Below, in pieces: positions 45,053 to 56,900 of a stretch of DNA of 64,000 bases (position 1 is its first letter; each line of letters starts with the position of its first letter). The DNA is taken from contig NC_059399.1 in NCBI RefSeq assembly GCF_905220565.1, forward strand, positions 14,376,501-14,440,500. The letters run 5' to 3'. A program made the translations under genes and the position numbers. The notes beneath the pieces were generated by a model that did no database searches, was not told the origin of the DNA, and saw nothing but the letters and a program-made list of their open reading frames with translations. The DNA is from Melitaea cinxia. Taxonomy: Eukaryota > Arthropoda > Insecta > Lepidoptera > Nymphalidae.

Positions 45053-46780
45053 ACTAACGCAGCAGCAGACAAAGCCAATTAGCGCAGCTGAGAGCCGACG
45101 ATGGCAGCGTCATCTCGTTAAAGCCTGAAATCCTGAGCGAGATCGTGAGCAGAGGCCGAGGCCAGTTATACACTACACGGAAACCGTCCGTCAACATCAA
45201 GGCAAACGACCCCAGAGCCAAATTAACAAGGCACAAAACCGAAAAAATCCCAGACGTCAGCCTGTACGAGATTAGTAGTGCTCTCAAACAACTTAAAAAC
45301 CGGGCGCCGGCTGATGACGGAATCACAACTGAGCTTTTGAGAGCCAAGTAAGCCAGTACTCAAGGTCCTCCAAAGACTTCAATTCCGTCATCTTTGAGGG
45401 CAAAACGCCAACGGCATGGAGTAGAAGCGCGGTGGTGTTCGGTGAGGTGGCGGCGAGGTTCCTGTTCTTCAAAAAGGGTGATAAAACCCTGCTGAAAAAC
45501 TAAAGGCCATCTCGCTTCTAAGCCATGTCTACAAATTGTTTACGAGAGTCATTACGAACCATCTCGCACGCAGGTTTGACGACTTCCAGCCTCCCGAACA
45601 AGCCGGGTTTCGTAGAGGCTTTAGCACCATAGACCACAGACATACGCTGCGGCAGGTTATATAGAAGATCGAGGAGTATAACTTGCCATTATGCTTAGCG
45701 TTTGTGGACTATGATTCGATCCTTTGATTCGATCGAGACATGAGCTGTGCTGCAGGCTCTCCAGAGGTGCCAAATGGACTGCAGGTACGTTGAGGTGCTG
45801 AGGTACTTATACTCTAACGCCACAATGTCGGTCCGATTACAGGACCAAAGCTCGAAACCAATACCACTTCAGCGAGGCGTGAGGCAAGGGGATGTCATAT
45901 CCCCGAAGCTGTTTACCACGGCGTTGGAGGACGCTTTCAAGTTTCTGAAATGGAAAGTATTCGGCATCAACATCAATGGCGAGTACCCACCTCCGTTTTA
46001 CCGATGACGTAGTCATTATGGCTGAGACCTTGGAAGACCTGAGCACAATGCTCGAGCAACTCAACAGTGTCTCCCAAAGAGTGGGTCTTAAGCTGAACAT
46101 GGACAAGACGAAAATTATATCAAGAGTCCATGTCGCACCCGCTCCAGTTCGCATTGGGAACACTGTTCTCGAAGGTGTTGACCAATACATATACCTAGGA
46201 CAGTCTATACAGCTAGGTAAGTCTAACTTCGAGAACGAGATCTCTCGCCGAATCCAACTCGGATGGGCAGCGTTCGGGAAACTACGAAAAATCTTCGCGT
46301 CCAATATTCCGCAGTGTCTGAAGACGAAAGTCTTCAATCAGTGTGTGTTGCCAGTGATGACATACGGATCCGAAACGTGGTCGCTGAATATGGGCCTCGT
46401 GAGAAGGCTCAAAGTCGCTCAGCGGGCGATGAAGAGGGCAATGCTTGGTATTTCCCTACGTCATAGAGTCAGAAATGACGATATCCGTAGGAGAACCAGG
46501 GTAACCGACATTGCTCGAAGGATCGCACACCTGAAATGACAATGGGCAGGGCACATAGCTCGAAGAACAGATGGCCGATGGGGCGGAAAGGTTCTCGAGT
46601 GGCGACCGCGTACCGGGCGTCGCAGCGCTGGCAGGCCCCCCACGAGGTGGACCGACGATCTGGTCAGGGTCGCGGGAAGCCGCTGGATGCGTGCTGCGCA
46701 GGACCGATCGTCGTGGAAAGCATTAGGGGAGGCTTATGCTCAGCAGTCCGTGAGCTGATATGATGATGATGATGATGATG
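45053..46780 (+). mobile_element. RTE-clade LINE, 5'-truncated, with target-site duplication
   Basis: Carries reverse transcriptase C-terminal parts broken by frameshifts. Visible pieces are a RAPADDGI segment near 45300, FTDDVVIMAE (the FADD-type catalytic box) near 45995, a palm/thumb region to 46539, then an in-frame TGA and a continuation QWAGH...GRPPTRWTDDL to the C-terminal GEAYAQQ. The 3' end is a TGA/ATG simple repeat (46755-46780). It is flanked by the 12-bp direct repeat ATATCACACCCA (45041-45052 and 46781-46792). A dead copy. Confidence 0.8.
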
Positions 46781-46783
46781 ATA

Positions 46784-46865
46784 TCACACCCACACTCGCG
46801 GCGGGAATTGAACCCATAACCCCCAAAGCAGGAAGCAGGGTCACTGCAAACTGCGCCAACGGGCT
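46784..46865 (-). mobile_element. tRNA-like head of a SINE split by an RTE insertion
   Basis: Minus-strand A box TGGCGCAGTTTG and B box GGTTCAATTCC. The element continues beyond the inserted RTE at 45001-45052. Confidence 0.55.
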
Positions 46866-46904
46866 AGTTGATATAATCTATACAAATAAATAAAATTGCA
46901 ATGA

Positions 46905-47190
46905 CTGTTTGTAATATTAAAATAACCGCTTTTTACAGGATGTATACACGGTACATATAACAAAATAACATTTTTTATCATTTTTGTCTCTCTGTCTGTC
47001 TGTTTGTTCCAGCTAATCTCTGAAACGGTTGGACCGATTTTGACGAGACTTTCACTGGTAGATACCTGATGTAATAAGGAGTAACTTAGGCTACTTTTAT
47101 TTATTATTTTTATTTTATAACTGCGAACTGAAAAAATAACTATTTTGTTGAATTCCACGCCGACGAAGACGCGGGCACAGCTAGTAAAAA
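46905..47190 (+). mobile_element. Helitron-like repeat ending 'gggcacagctagt'
   Basis: Reverse complement of the 32557-32800 family: 'tctctgtctgtctgtttgtt', 'gttggaccgattttgacgag', and terminal 'cgggcacagctagta'. Confidence 0.5.
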
Positions 47191-47715
47191 ATAAATATGA
47201 CGAAGGAATGTGGTCTTGATTTGGATCAAATCAAGTTAAACGTTATCTAAGGTAGTTTAAATGTAGAACACAAACAAATTGGATTATAAAAACTAGGATT
47301 TTATTTCATTTTTAGTACAGGTTTTAACATATCAAAAGCACGAAACCATGTACTCCTATCACAACATGTCATACCTTACACTTATTAGACATAAAATATC
47401 ACTATGTAGTATTTTGTACTAATAGCTACTAGATAATGGTGTTTTTATAAATCTGAAATGATATCTTCGATAAATAATCGGTCAAATGTATTACACAAAA
47501 TAATGGTGCAAGAAATCTAATTAAAATGATTTTAACATAAATTTTTCTGGTAGTTGTTGATGATAGAAATTTACTTCCACGAGTACATTTCTAATTTATA
47601 TATATAATTTTAAGTGTAAGACAATTATGATAAAAAATAAAAATTATGATCTACAAAAAAACACAAACATAAACATCAATTTAAAATCAATAAAAATGTA
47701 ACTAAAATCACTTCT

Positions 47716-48154
47716 TAACCGACTTCAAAAAAAGGAGGAGGTTAGTCATATATATGTATATGTATGTATGTATGTTTGTTAATTTTTTTCATCTACTTAC
47801 GTTGTATTACTCGTCGATGTAATTGAATTCGGTTTTTTTTCATTTGTCAGCAAACACGATTAACATTATAAATATTTGTTTGCTTGCAAATGAAAAAAAA
47901 CGACTTCAATGTATACAGATAAGTAACAAAACGTACTCGTATTGTAGTCGAAAAAATACTCAAATAATTACACATTAGTAGAAATAACTCAAAAGTGCTC
48001 TTTAGAACTCGATTAAATTTAAATGGGACACGACAAGCACCAGCTTTCGATTTAAAAAAAGAATCATCAAAATCAGTGCATCCAGTAAATATGGCATAAC
48101 ACACACAAAATTAGAGTCGAATTGAGAACATCCTCCTGTTCTTAGTCGGTTAAT
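47716..48154. mobile_element. Two AACCGACTTC repeat copies in inverted arrangement
   Basis: 47716-47858 reads in reverse and 47876-48154 forward, separated by about 17 nt, with their GCAAACG-type ends facing. Together they form a large imperfect palindrome. Confidence 0.5.
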
Positions 48155-48904
48155 ACAAAAAAATCGTTTCTTTTAAAACATTTGTTATTCTAATTCATAC
48201 ATTATTATAAGCCATATTTATCTATTTCTTGGCTTTCATAATTCAATAAGTAAAAATTTGGTTTTTGTTGCAGACTAATGGGCGCACCTTGAATACAAAT
48301 AACTATATCTAATCATAATTAAGTCCCTTCTTGTATTAAATCTGTATGTAGTTTATATTTTATATGGTTTCCTACATCATTTAATTAGAAATAACAGAAA
48401 GCTTATTGAAAGTCAGAGAGAGTAAAACATATGATTTACTCTCTCCGAAGTAGTAATATTAAAGCATTAATGTCATCTTTTTGATGTTCAAATTGTCTGT
48501 ACTTACGTACAGTAGATATAGTTTATTACATTTCACTTTACTAAAAACATATTAACAAAAATCAATTGTATCAATTAATTTAATATAGTTATCAAGTAGG
48601 AAAGAAAAATCTCGTTTGTTTTTAAACGTGTTTGCTAAACAATAATTCCGAAATCTGTAATAATACTTATTGTTAATTTTGAGCTTTATCTTTGTGAGTA
48701 TAATATAGTAAGATGCGAACCATATGACATACTAATGGAAAAAGTAATGATATTACGAGATCGAAATATAGTAATTACAAAATATATATAGTCCTCGCTT
48801 ATTTTTTATATAGACTATAATTAGTGTACTAAAAGTAGCGGAATAGTACGCCTCAATACTGTTTACAATTTTGAGTTGAAAATAAATAATAAATGAACGC
48901 TTCA

Positions 48905-49067
48905 CACTCAACGGCCTTAAGGACTTTCTACTGTGAGGACTGGAAATACATACAATACACAAGCAGAAAGGCCCAGAACCAGGACAAACATCTACATGGC
49001 TAATACAAATGTGTTGTGAGCAGGGATCGAACCCGCGACCGCCAGCGCAACAGCCACTGCTGTGACT
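48905..49067 (-). mobile_element. 5' part of a tRNA-derived SINE
   Basis: Contains GGGATCGAACCCGCGACCGC as the reversed B-box region; the 3' body is missing. Confidence 0.55.
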
Positions 49068-50349
49068 GTTATTTTATTTTTGCGTACTAGGCACTACTTC
49101 TACAATAATGCTATTCAAATCCTTTCACATTATTTGAGTAAGTAGGCGGTACATTTACGACTTTACTTTTCACGTATCATTTATGTAATATATTGCTTAC
49201 AACGCTCAAGTACTTTTAATTTTCTCTTATAAGACCGTTTACTTTTAGTTTTTCCCCTTAATTAAAGTATATTTTGGAATACAGTCAAATAAGGTTTGTT
49301 AATAGGATTGTCTCAAGTACATCGAAGAATCTATACGACAGTCTTATAAAAAGCGAAAACTATTGCGTAATGAAGCTAGCATGAATTGCAATCGATTGCC
49401 AATATCCTATAAAATACATGTTTAACAATACACACGTTTGGGTATAAAAATAAAATACAAAAAGAAAATTCAAACATCTGTATTTCAAATGACAGTTCAA
49501 ATCAATAATTAAGTCGAAAAACAAAATTTTAACAAAGTACTGCGTTAAGTTTAGTATTGATTGGATAAAGCCACCGGGAACAAAGAATAAGTTAGATTTT
49601 GCAATTAATATGGAAATAAACAATAAAATTTGTGAAAAAACAACTTAAAGGCCAGGTGGCGCTACGTGTTCCTTTTTCCAATCAACGTGTATGCAGGGTT
49701 ACATTCTAGCAAGTCTACACTTAACACTATTATAACACTTCATTCTTCAGCAATATAAAAGTATTCAAACTGATCACAATTTTATGGCAGTTCCATGGAA
49801 CCCCATGCAACACTTAACCAACACAGTTCAGGTCAAAAATATATGACATTTCATACAAAATCAGTTCACGAGTGCCCTTTACACATGAGACAATACAAAG
49901 AGAATTTCATTCATATTTTGTAATTATGCGTACTATACAATCTTACACTTGAACCTCTCAGCGAAAATGTCACATACTGTCCTTAACTTTCATATAAATC
50001 TTAACTTGATTCATTCTTAAATTATGAGATGTGGTTTTCCATCGTTGGTGCAAAAAAATGCAAAAACAATCACATAAACAGACTAGTATCCGAAAACGCT
50101 ATCGAAAGTAACAAAATTTTATTGCATATGATAGGTCACGAACAAAAGGCAATCACACAATATAAGCTCAATTTAAAATATCGGATTTTATAAATCCAAA
50201 ATAACATTTAATCTGTAACTGTAATAAAGTATGTTCAGCACAACTATCTCAATATAATACGATTTTATCGACCGGTTTCGGTCTCGGCGTGGCCGCCTCA
50301 ACATAAACTCACAAATACTCTACATATCGATAAAAACTATTCAGTCGTT

Positions 50350-50359
50350 TTTATTTATT
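50350..50359 (-). terminator. Probable MNK polyadenylation signals
   Basis: Two overlapping AATAAA hexamers on the minus strand, about 580 nt after the MNK stop codon. Confidence 0.45.
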
Positions 50360-50423
50360 CATAAAAATATATCTTTAAAAGGCTCAAATAAAACTGTTAA
50401 GAGTTCTAAGTACCGTTCACATT

Positions 50424-50640
50424 TTAACTGCGATCGGATCTATCACTGGAGGTATTATTATCCATTGGCACAGGTGGTGGTCCGATGGTGACCGTTTCGC
50501 TGGAACCGTTCACACCCGGCGCGTCCGCTGGAATGTGAGGCGTCGCTGTCACGCGTGAAGAAACTACTTCGAAGAAGCGAAAGACGAACGGCATAGAGGA
50601 AGCACGGCCGCACAATGTTGACTCGCAAATCGGCGGGTGT
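50424..50640 (-). CDS. Possible alternative terminal exon of the MNK gene
   Basis: An open frame of 71 codons and a stop (TAA) downstream of the MNK stop. It is preceded by GCCCTAG|A at 50641/50640, and the acceptor phase (one base completing a codon) is the same as that of the standard last exon, so exon 58194-58001 could splice to either. The peptide (HPPICESTLCGRASSMPFVF..., ending in Ser/Asp) has no LRRR docking motif. The AATAAA at 50350-50359 follows within 75 nt. The pyrimidine tract is weak. It could equally be ordinary 3' UTR with a chance frame. Confidence 0.3.
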
Positions 50641-50934
50641 CTAGGGCACCGGTATCACACGCGTTATATGTCCAAAATTTTCATCGCATTCGTGATCACT
50701 AGCGCGCAAGTTATTGAAATGTTACAATCGATAAGTTCGAACGGCCATTTCTTTAAGCTATCTGTAAATTCGCACACCGAAGCTAAAATTTGAACAAAGC
50801 CTCCGTAGAAGCTATGCCCATATTCTATCTGAGGTATCAAAAATCAGACAGATCGCATAAAGTGACCGTAATCGGGTTTGGAGCGCCGATCGTTCGAGGT
50901 GGCGGAGGGGAGGGGGTGTTCGGGGTGCAGGAGG

Positions 50935-53900
50935 CTAGTGGACGGGGAGGGGCTTGTCGGCCTGGTGGCGGCGCCGCAGCAGCTGCGAGTCAGTCGGCGG
51001 CGAGAGGCCGAAGGGCGCGCAGCAGTCGCCGCAGCGGCGCTCGCACAGCGCGAGGCGCTCCAGCTCGTCCTCCAGGATGCGGTCGGGCGCGGGCGGGCTG
51101 GGGTGGCACGACTTGCTGCCCCGGAGCGCCGCCGGCGGCCGCTCCATGTACGAGTAGTTCATCGAGAAGTGCTGCTGGATCACTCGGTTCACGGCCATCG
51201 CGGACTCCGCGAAGTTGGACAGGTTGCGAGCTGACATATTGCTGTTGGCAATTACGACACAACATTAGCTTTTCCGACACTACTGTACGAGTGTTGATAG
51301 TGACACTATGTACTAAGTATCATTAGCATTTGTGACATCTGTTAACAATGACATTATACTACATTAGCTTTGCTGATATCTTGTCATTTTTAATTGACTT
51401 CGAATATTTTTGCTCGCAAACGAAAAAAAAACGACTTCGAAAAAATAGTTGAGTAATTGTCTTGAATCTTAATCATATTTAACTGAGATTAAATGAAAAA
51501 CGCCAACCTTTGATTAAAAAAAACACATCCAATTGAGAACCTCCCCATTTTTTAACAAACTTCAAATAAGAATGTTAACAATTACACTGTAATGTGTTAC
51601 CTCATAACTATTATTATGGGTGATACCAATTTTGACGATTCTTTTTTATTCGAATGCTGATGCTTGTAGTGTGGTTTAATTTAAATCTGAGCGAAATCTA
51701 ACAGGTAAATTTTGAATTATACCTAATAATGAGTATTAAAATATACTTATTTGTGTAGACTAGTCAGTTTTTTTTGTTTTTTTTTTTTTGTTCAAGAACA
51801 AATACAATTATTATTTTCAACGTTTTGGAGCAAAAGTAATAATTATGTCTTGATTAATTTTATAATATGAGAGAATGTACAAAATGGTATCTAACACAAA
51901 TAAACTCCGATACTAAGTGTATCATTACTATTAATTTACATCTACAAGGACACATTGATCCCTCTTAACCTTGTTAGCATAAAATTTGTATTATCAGTCC
52001 TAACAAAGTATTTCTTATTAGATTACTTTGTCTCTTGACCTTTATTACTTATCCAAGGTAAGCGATTATATTTCTTACATTGTGCTATACAGAAAGGTAT
52101 GTTACTAATGCTTTTAGATAGCTTTAGTAACCAAGCAAAACTACATTAAAAATAAATTATAGTATAATACTAAAAAAATTACAACTAGAAATATTTTAGT
52201 ATCTAGATTATTTTATATTTTTTACAATTTGATTCTGGTCACAAATACTTTTTTGCTTTCAAATAACGTAAATTGTTTAAAAATGAGTTCCACATACCTA
52301 GTGTTCGAACTTATAATTTTTTTATCTATTCTATCAAGTGTCAAAGCGTTCCTACATATGTCAAACGTAATCTGTCAAATTATTAAACGCATTCAAATTG
52401 TAATATCTGTTGGCCATGTAGGAGAAGAACTGGAACTTCTACCACGCTACTCCACTGCGGGTTGGCAGATATGTTCCCTATTAAGAGTAACGATTGCTAT
52501 CAAATATTAGTGATAACAACCGGGACCATGTGTGCAATGTTTTTTTATTGATTTAATGTATTTTTTAACCATCTTCAAAAAAAAAAGGGGGGGGATTTAC
52601 TCAATTCAATCATATATGTATGTTCGGGGATAACTTCGTCGTTTATAAATCGATTTTGATAATTCTTTTTTTGTCGGAAAGGAAATATCCCAGGTGTGGT
52701 GCCATGATAAGGAAACACGGATCTGATGATGGAATCCCAGAGAAAACGAGGGAAACTCGAAAATCCGCATAACTTTTTACTGGGTGTACCGATTTTGATG
52801 ATTTTTAATTTAATCGAAAGCCGATATTTATCATGTGGTCACATTTAAATTTCATCAAGATCTAATCACAACTTTTGGAGTAATCTTTGATAATGCGTAT
52901 TTACTTGACTATTTTTTCGTCTACCTACGTTGTTGATGTAATAGAAGTAGGTTTTTTTTGTTTGCCAGCACAAATTATTATGTATAATTTAAAACAAACA
53001 TTATAATTCTGCACTCCTCCATAAACTATTACTTTGCGAAATTTCATAGTCCTCCGTCCGCGCAATTTTCGTAAAAAGGAGTACAAAGTTTTAGCTTCAC
53101 GTATCATTATATACGTAAGTATATGGCTTTTTTTATTATTTTTTAACTTTTTGTTCAGTTTTTTTTTCACATTATCACAAATGCGCTTATGAGTCCCGCG
53201 GTAACATCATCTCTCACCACCATGGGTAGACTGGTAGAGATCTCTTACAGAGATAAGGTCGCCCTTGACAATATTCTTTGTAAAAATGACTTGTAATTAT
53301 GATTTTTTTTTAAAGTGCAATAAAGAATGAATATATCGCACCCTTAATAAAACAAAGATGTAACTCAAAAATCGCAATTTGTGGGAATTGGCGTTTGAAG
53401 TTTAGCACTTTTTCCGCATTGTGTTTGATTAAAAATTACCAATTATTTGTAATGCTTTTAATGACTTTTATTATTGATATCAGTAGTTTAAAGTACAGAG
53501 ATTAATAGAATAATAGAAAAACAACTGTGTTAAAATCTATAATAGCTGTAAAATGGAGATGAAAAAAAAGTTCCGACTTAAATCTCTTTATGCCAAAAAT
53601 TACTTAATATTTTAGGAAGTATTTCAAAAAAATTCTCTTTAGTATTAAAACATAACAAAAAGTTTTAAAAATAAATCACAATGTTTCGTTTTATGATTAT
53701 TTAATTGTAATTATGATGTTGTATGTACTAATGCATCATTTTTTTATAAAACGAAAACTGAAATTTATCACCTTTTTTTTAAATTAAACAAATTTTTATT
53801 AATCATCCGATATTTATATATATCTCTTTATGGCTACAAATATTGTTTTTTAAACAAAACAAAAACTATACACTATTATAAGAATTAGGTACAATTAGTC

Positions 53901-56900
53901 TCTAGTACTGTGTGGCTACGGGTACTGTGTGGCTACGGTACCAAAGAATATAGCCACCCCCTCTCTTCCCGTGGATGTCGTAAGAGGCGACTAAGGGATA
54001 ACACAGTTCCACTACCACCTTGGAACTTAAAAAGCCGACCGGTGGCGGGATTACCATCCAACTGCTGGCTTTGAAATACACAGGCCGAAGACGGGCAGCA
54101 GCGTCTTCGGTGCGACAAAGCCAGTACTGCGGTCACCAACCCGCCTGCCCAGCGTGGTGACTATGGGCAAAACACATGAGTTCACGCTATTTTTGGCGTA
54201 AACTTGTGGAGGCCTATGTCCAGCAGTGTATAGGCTGTATAGGCTGTAATGATGATGATGAGTCTCTAGTAAATATCTCCTAAAATCACAAATAATTACT
54301 AACCACAAATAATCTAATATATAAAATTCTCGTGTCGCGGTGTTTGTAGTTAAACTCCTCCGAAACGGCTAGATCGATTCACACGAAATTTTGTGTGCAT
54401 ATCGGGTAGGTCTGAGAATCGAACAACATCTATTTTTCATACCCCTAAGTTATCATATATGGCAAAACAACGTTTGCGGGGTCAGCTAGTAAATAGTATA
54501 AAAATCAGCAGTCTCTTCTTTCTTATATTGTCTATCATCTTGTTTTTACTCATTGTTTGAATTATCATATGATACACATATATCACACTGACCTTTTTTT
54601 GGTTGGTGAAACCCTAAGTTAAATACCGTCAGAATCAATATTTTCTGCACATTAGAATCGTCTCGCCATAAGACTCGACGAATTCCAACCACCAGAGCAG
54701 GTTGGGTTTCGAAATGACTACAACACCGTAGACCACATCCATACTGTTCGACAGATTATTCAAAAGACAGAGACATATAATCAGCCGCTGTGTATGGAAT
54801 TTGTGGACTGCGAGAAAGCCTTCGACTGTGTCGAGACCTGGGCTGTCCTGGACTCTCTGCAGAGATGTCATATCGACTGGCGATATATCGTGGTACTGAG
54901 ATGTATGTACGACGCAACGACGATGACCGTTCATGTCCAGGACCAGAGAACAAAACCTATTTCCCTGCGGCGTGGGGTAAGACAGCAAGATGTAATATCA
55001 CCGAAACTGTTTACCACTGCGCTGGAGGATATCTTTAAGACCTTGAACAAGGCATCAATGTCAACGGTGAATACATCTCACCTTCATTTCGCCGACGGTA
55101 TCGTCATCTTTGCGGACACGTTAGATGAGTTAGGCCAAATGCTAGCCGGTCTAAACGAGTCCTCCCGACGTGTCGTTCTCTGTATGAACTTGGACAAAAC
55201 GAAAGTTATGTCTAACAACCAAGTCATACCGAGACAGGTATCGATCGATGGTACCCTTCTCTAAGTTGTTCAGGATTATATTTACTTAGGCCATACTATC
55301 CAACTAGGCCGCAACAACTTTGAGAAGAAGGCCGATAGGAGAATTCGGTGGGGCTCGGCAGCATTTGGCACGCTTCGTCGAGTCTTCACTTCGAAGATTC
55401 CGCAATGCTTGAAGACAAAAATCTTCGAGCAATACATCCTGCCTGGGTTAACATTACCGAGCCGAGACATGGACACTGACGAAGGGACTGATCCACAAAT
55501 ATAAAGTCCCTCAACGTGCAATGGAACTGGCCATGCTTGGGGTTTCCCTCAAAGATAGGATTAGAAACGAGACTACCGCGAGAGAACGAAAGTACCCGAT
55601 ATAGCCCACAGAATTAGCAAGTTGAAGTGGCAGTGGGCTGGTCATCTGTGGCCCAGGACCGGTGGCTGTTGGAGCAGACGCGTCCTGGAGAAGAGATCGC
55701 GTCTTGGCAAACACAGTGTGTGACGTCCTCTGGCCCGTTGGACCGACGATCTACCTAAGATTGCTGGTGTAAGCTGGATGAGGATTGCGGAAAACCGGGA
55801 TGTCTAGCGCGAACTTGGGGAGGCCTATGTCCAGCAGTGCATTACAATAGGCTGAACTGATTGACAAATATTTGGTTTATTATTGCAGTCAGAGTCAGAA
55901 GAACTTTGATTTTCAAACATAAAATGTCTTCTGTTGACAGGCTTATTAAACAACGTATTAAAATCTACAGTGCATCGTCGTCACTCAGGACGACGTCACT
56001 TAGATCTGTGTATTATACTGGAGAAATATTGTAACTGGCCACACTATTGTAATTTCGTCGCTCTCTCAGCTGAATTTGCTCATATTTTGCTCAGTATTTT
56101 GTGGTGAATTGGTGTAAGACGTCTTTTCTTCACAATCCGTTGTAAAGTTTTGTGGGGCAGGGTTTTGGGTAGGCATTGAACTATTGGAGCTTGAAAAACT
56201 GGATGAAGATGAGCTAGAAGAGCTAGATGAATCGGAACTAGATTAAGATGATCTTGAAGACGAACTAGAGGACTGTAAATGGCTAGTATTATTTAGGTGT
56301 CATTTTTCTCGTCAACTCATAAGTGACAGTAAAATATTGAGTCGGTGTCATCATTTTCGTCAGCTCTGCAGTTACATTTTTGGCCTCTGGAGATAATGTA
56401 TTTTGTTGATTTTCCTCTTCAACCTGCATAACTTCTTTAGTCTAAAATAACAATAATTCATAACACTGTAGTATATTTTAAGGATGAATAATAATCATAA
56501 TTATTTAACGTCAAAATAGCAGCATTGTTGAATGATAATGATCTATTCAGTCGTTTTGCCATAAAAGAGTAACAATCATCCATCCATACGTCATCCTCAT
56601 AAACTTTCACATTTATTACAGTAATCAGATGAAAAAAAATTAAAACTTATTACACTATTATTATATTACTTAAAAAGCCGACCGGTGGCGGGATAACCAT
56701 CCAACTGCTGGCTTTGAAATATACAGGCCGAAGACGGGCAGCAGCGTCTTCGGAGCGACAAAGCCAGCCCTGCGGTCACCAACCCGCCTGCCCAGCGTGG
56801 TGACTAAGGGCAAAACACATAAGTTCACGCTATTTTTGGCGAAAGCTTATGGAGGCCTATGTCCAGCAGTGGACTGTATAGGTTGTAATGATACACTATT

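Larger units (their letters stand above)
47191..50349. other. Spacer between the MNK 3' end and Sec24 promoter side
   Basis: Apart from the repeats listed at 47716-48154 and 48905-49067, this is AT-rich DNA with no convincing frame. 49650-50349 has more balanced composition and may include longer MNK 3' UTR. Confidence 0.4.

Noticed and set aside
50790..51326. Plus-strand frame of 178 residues rich in Gly, Arg and Ala
   Set aside because: Antisense shadow of the GC-rich last MNK exon; no family resemblance.
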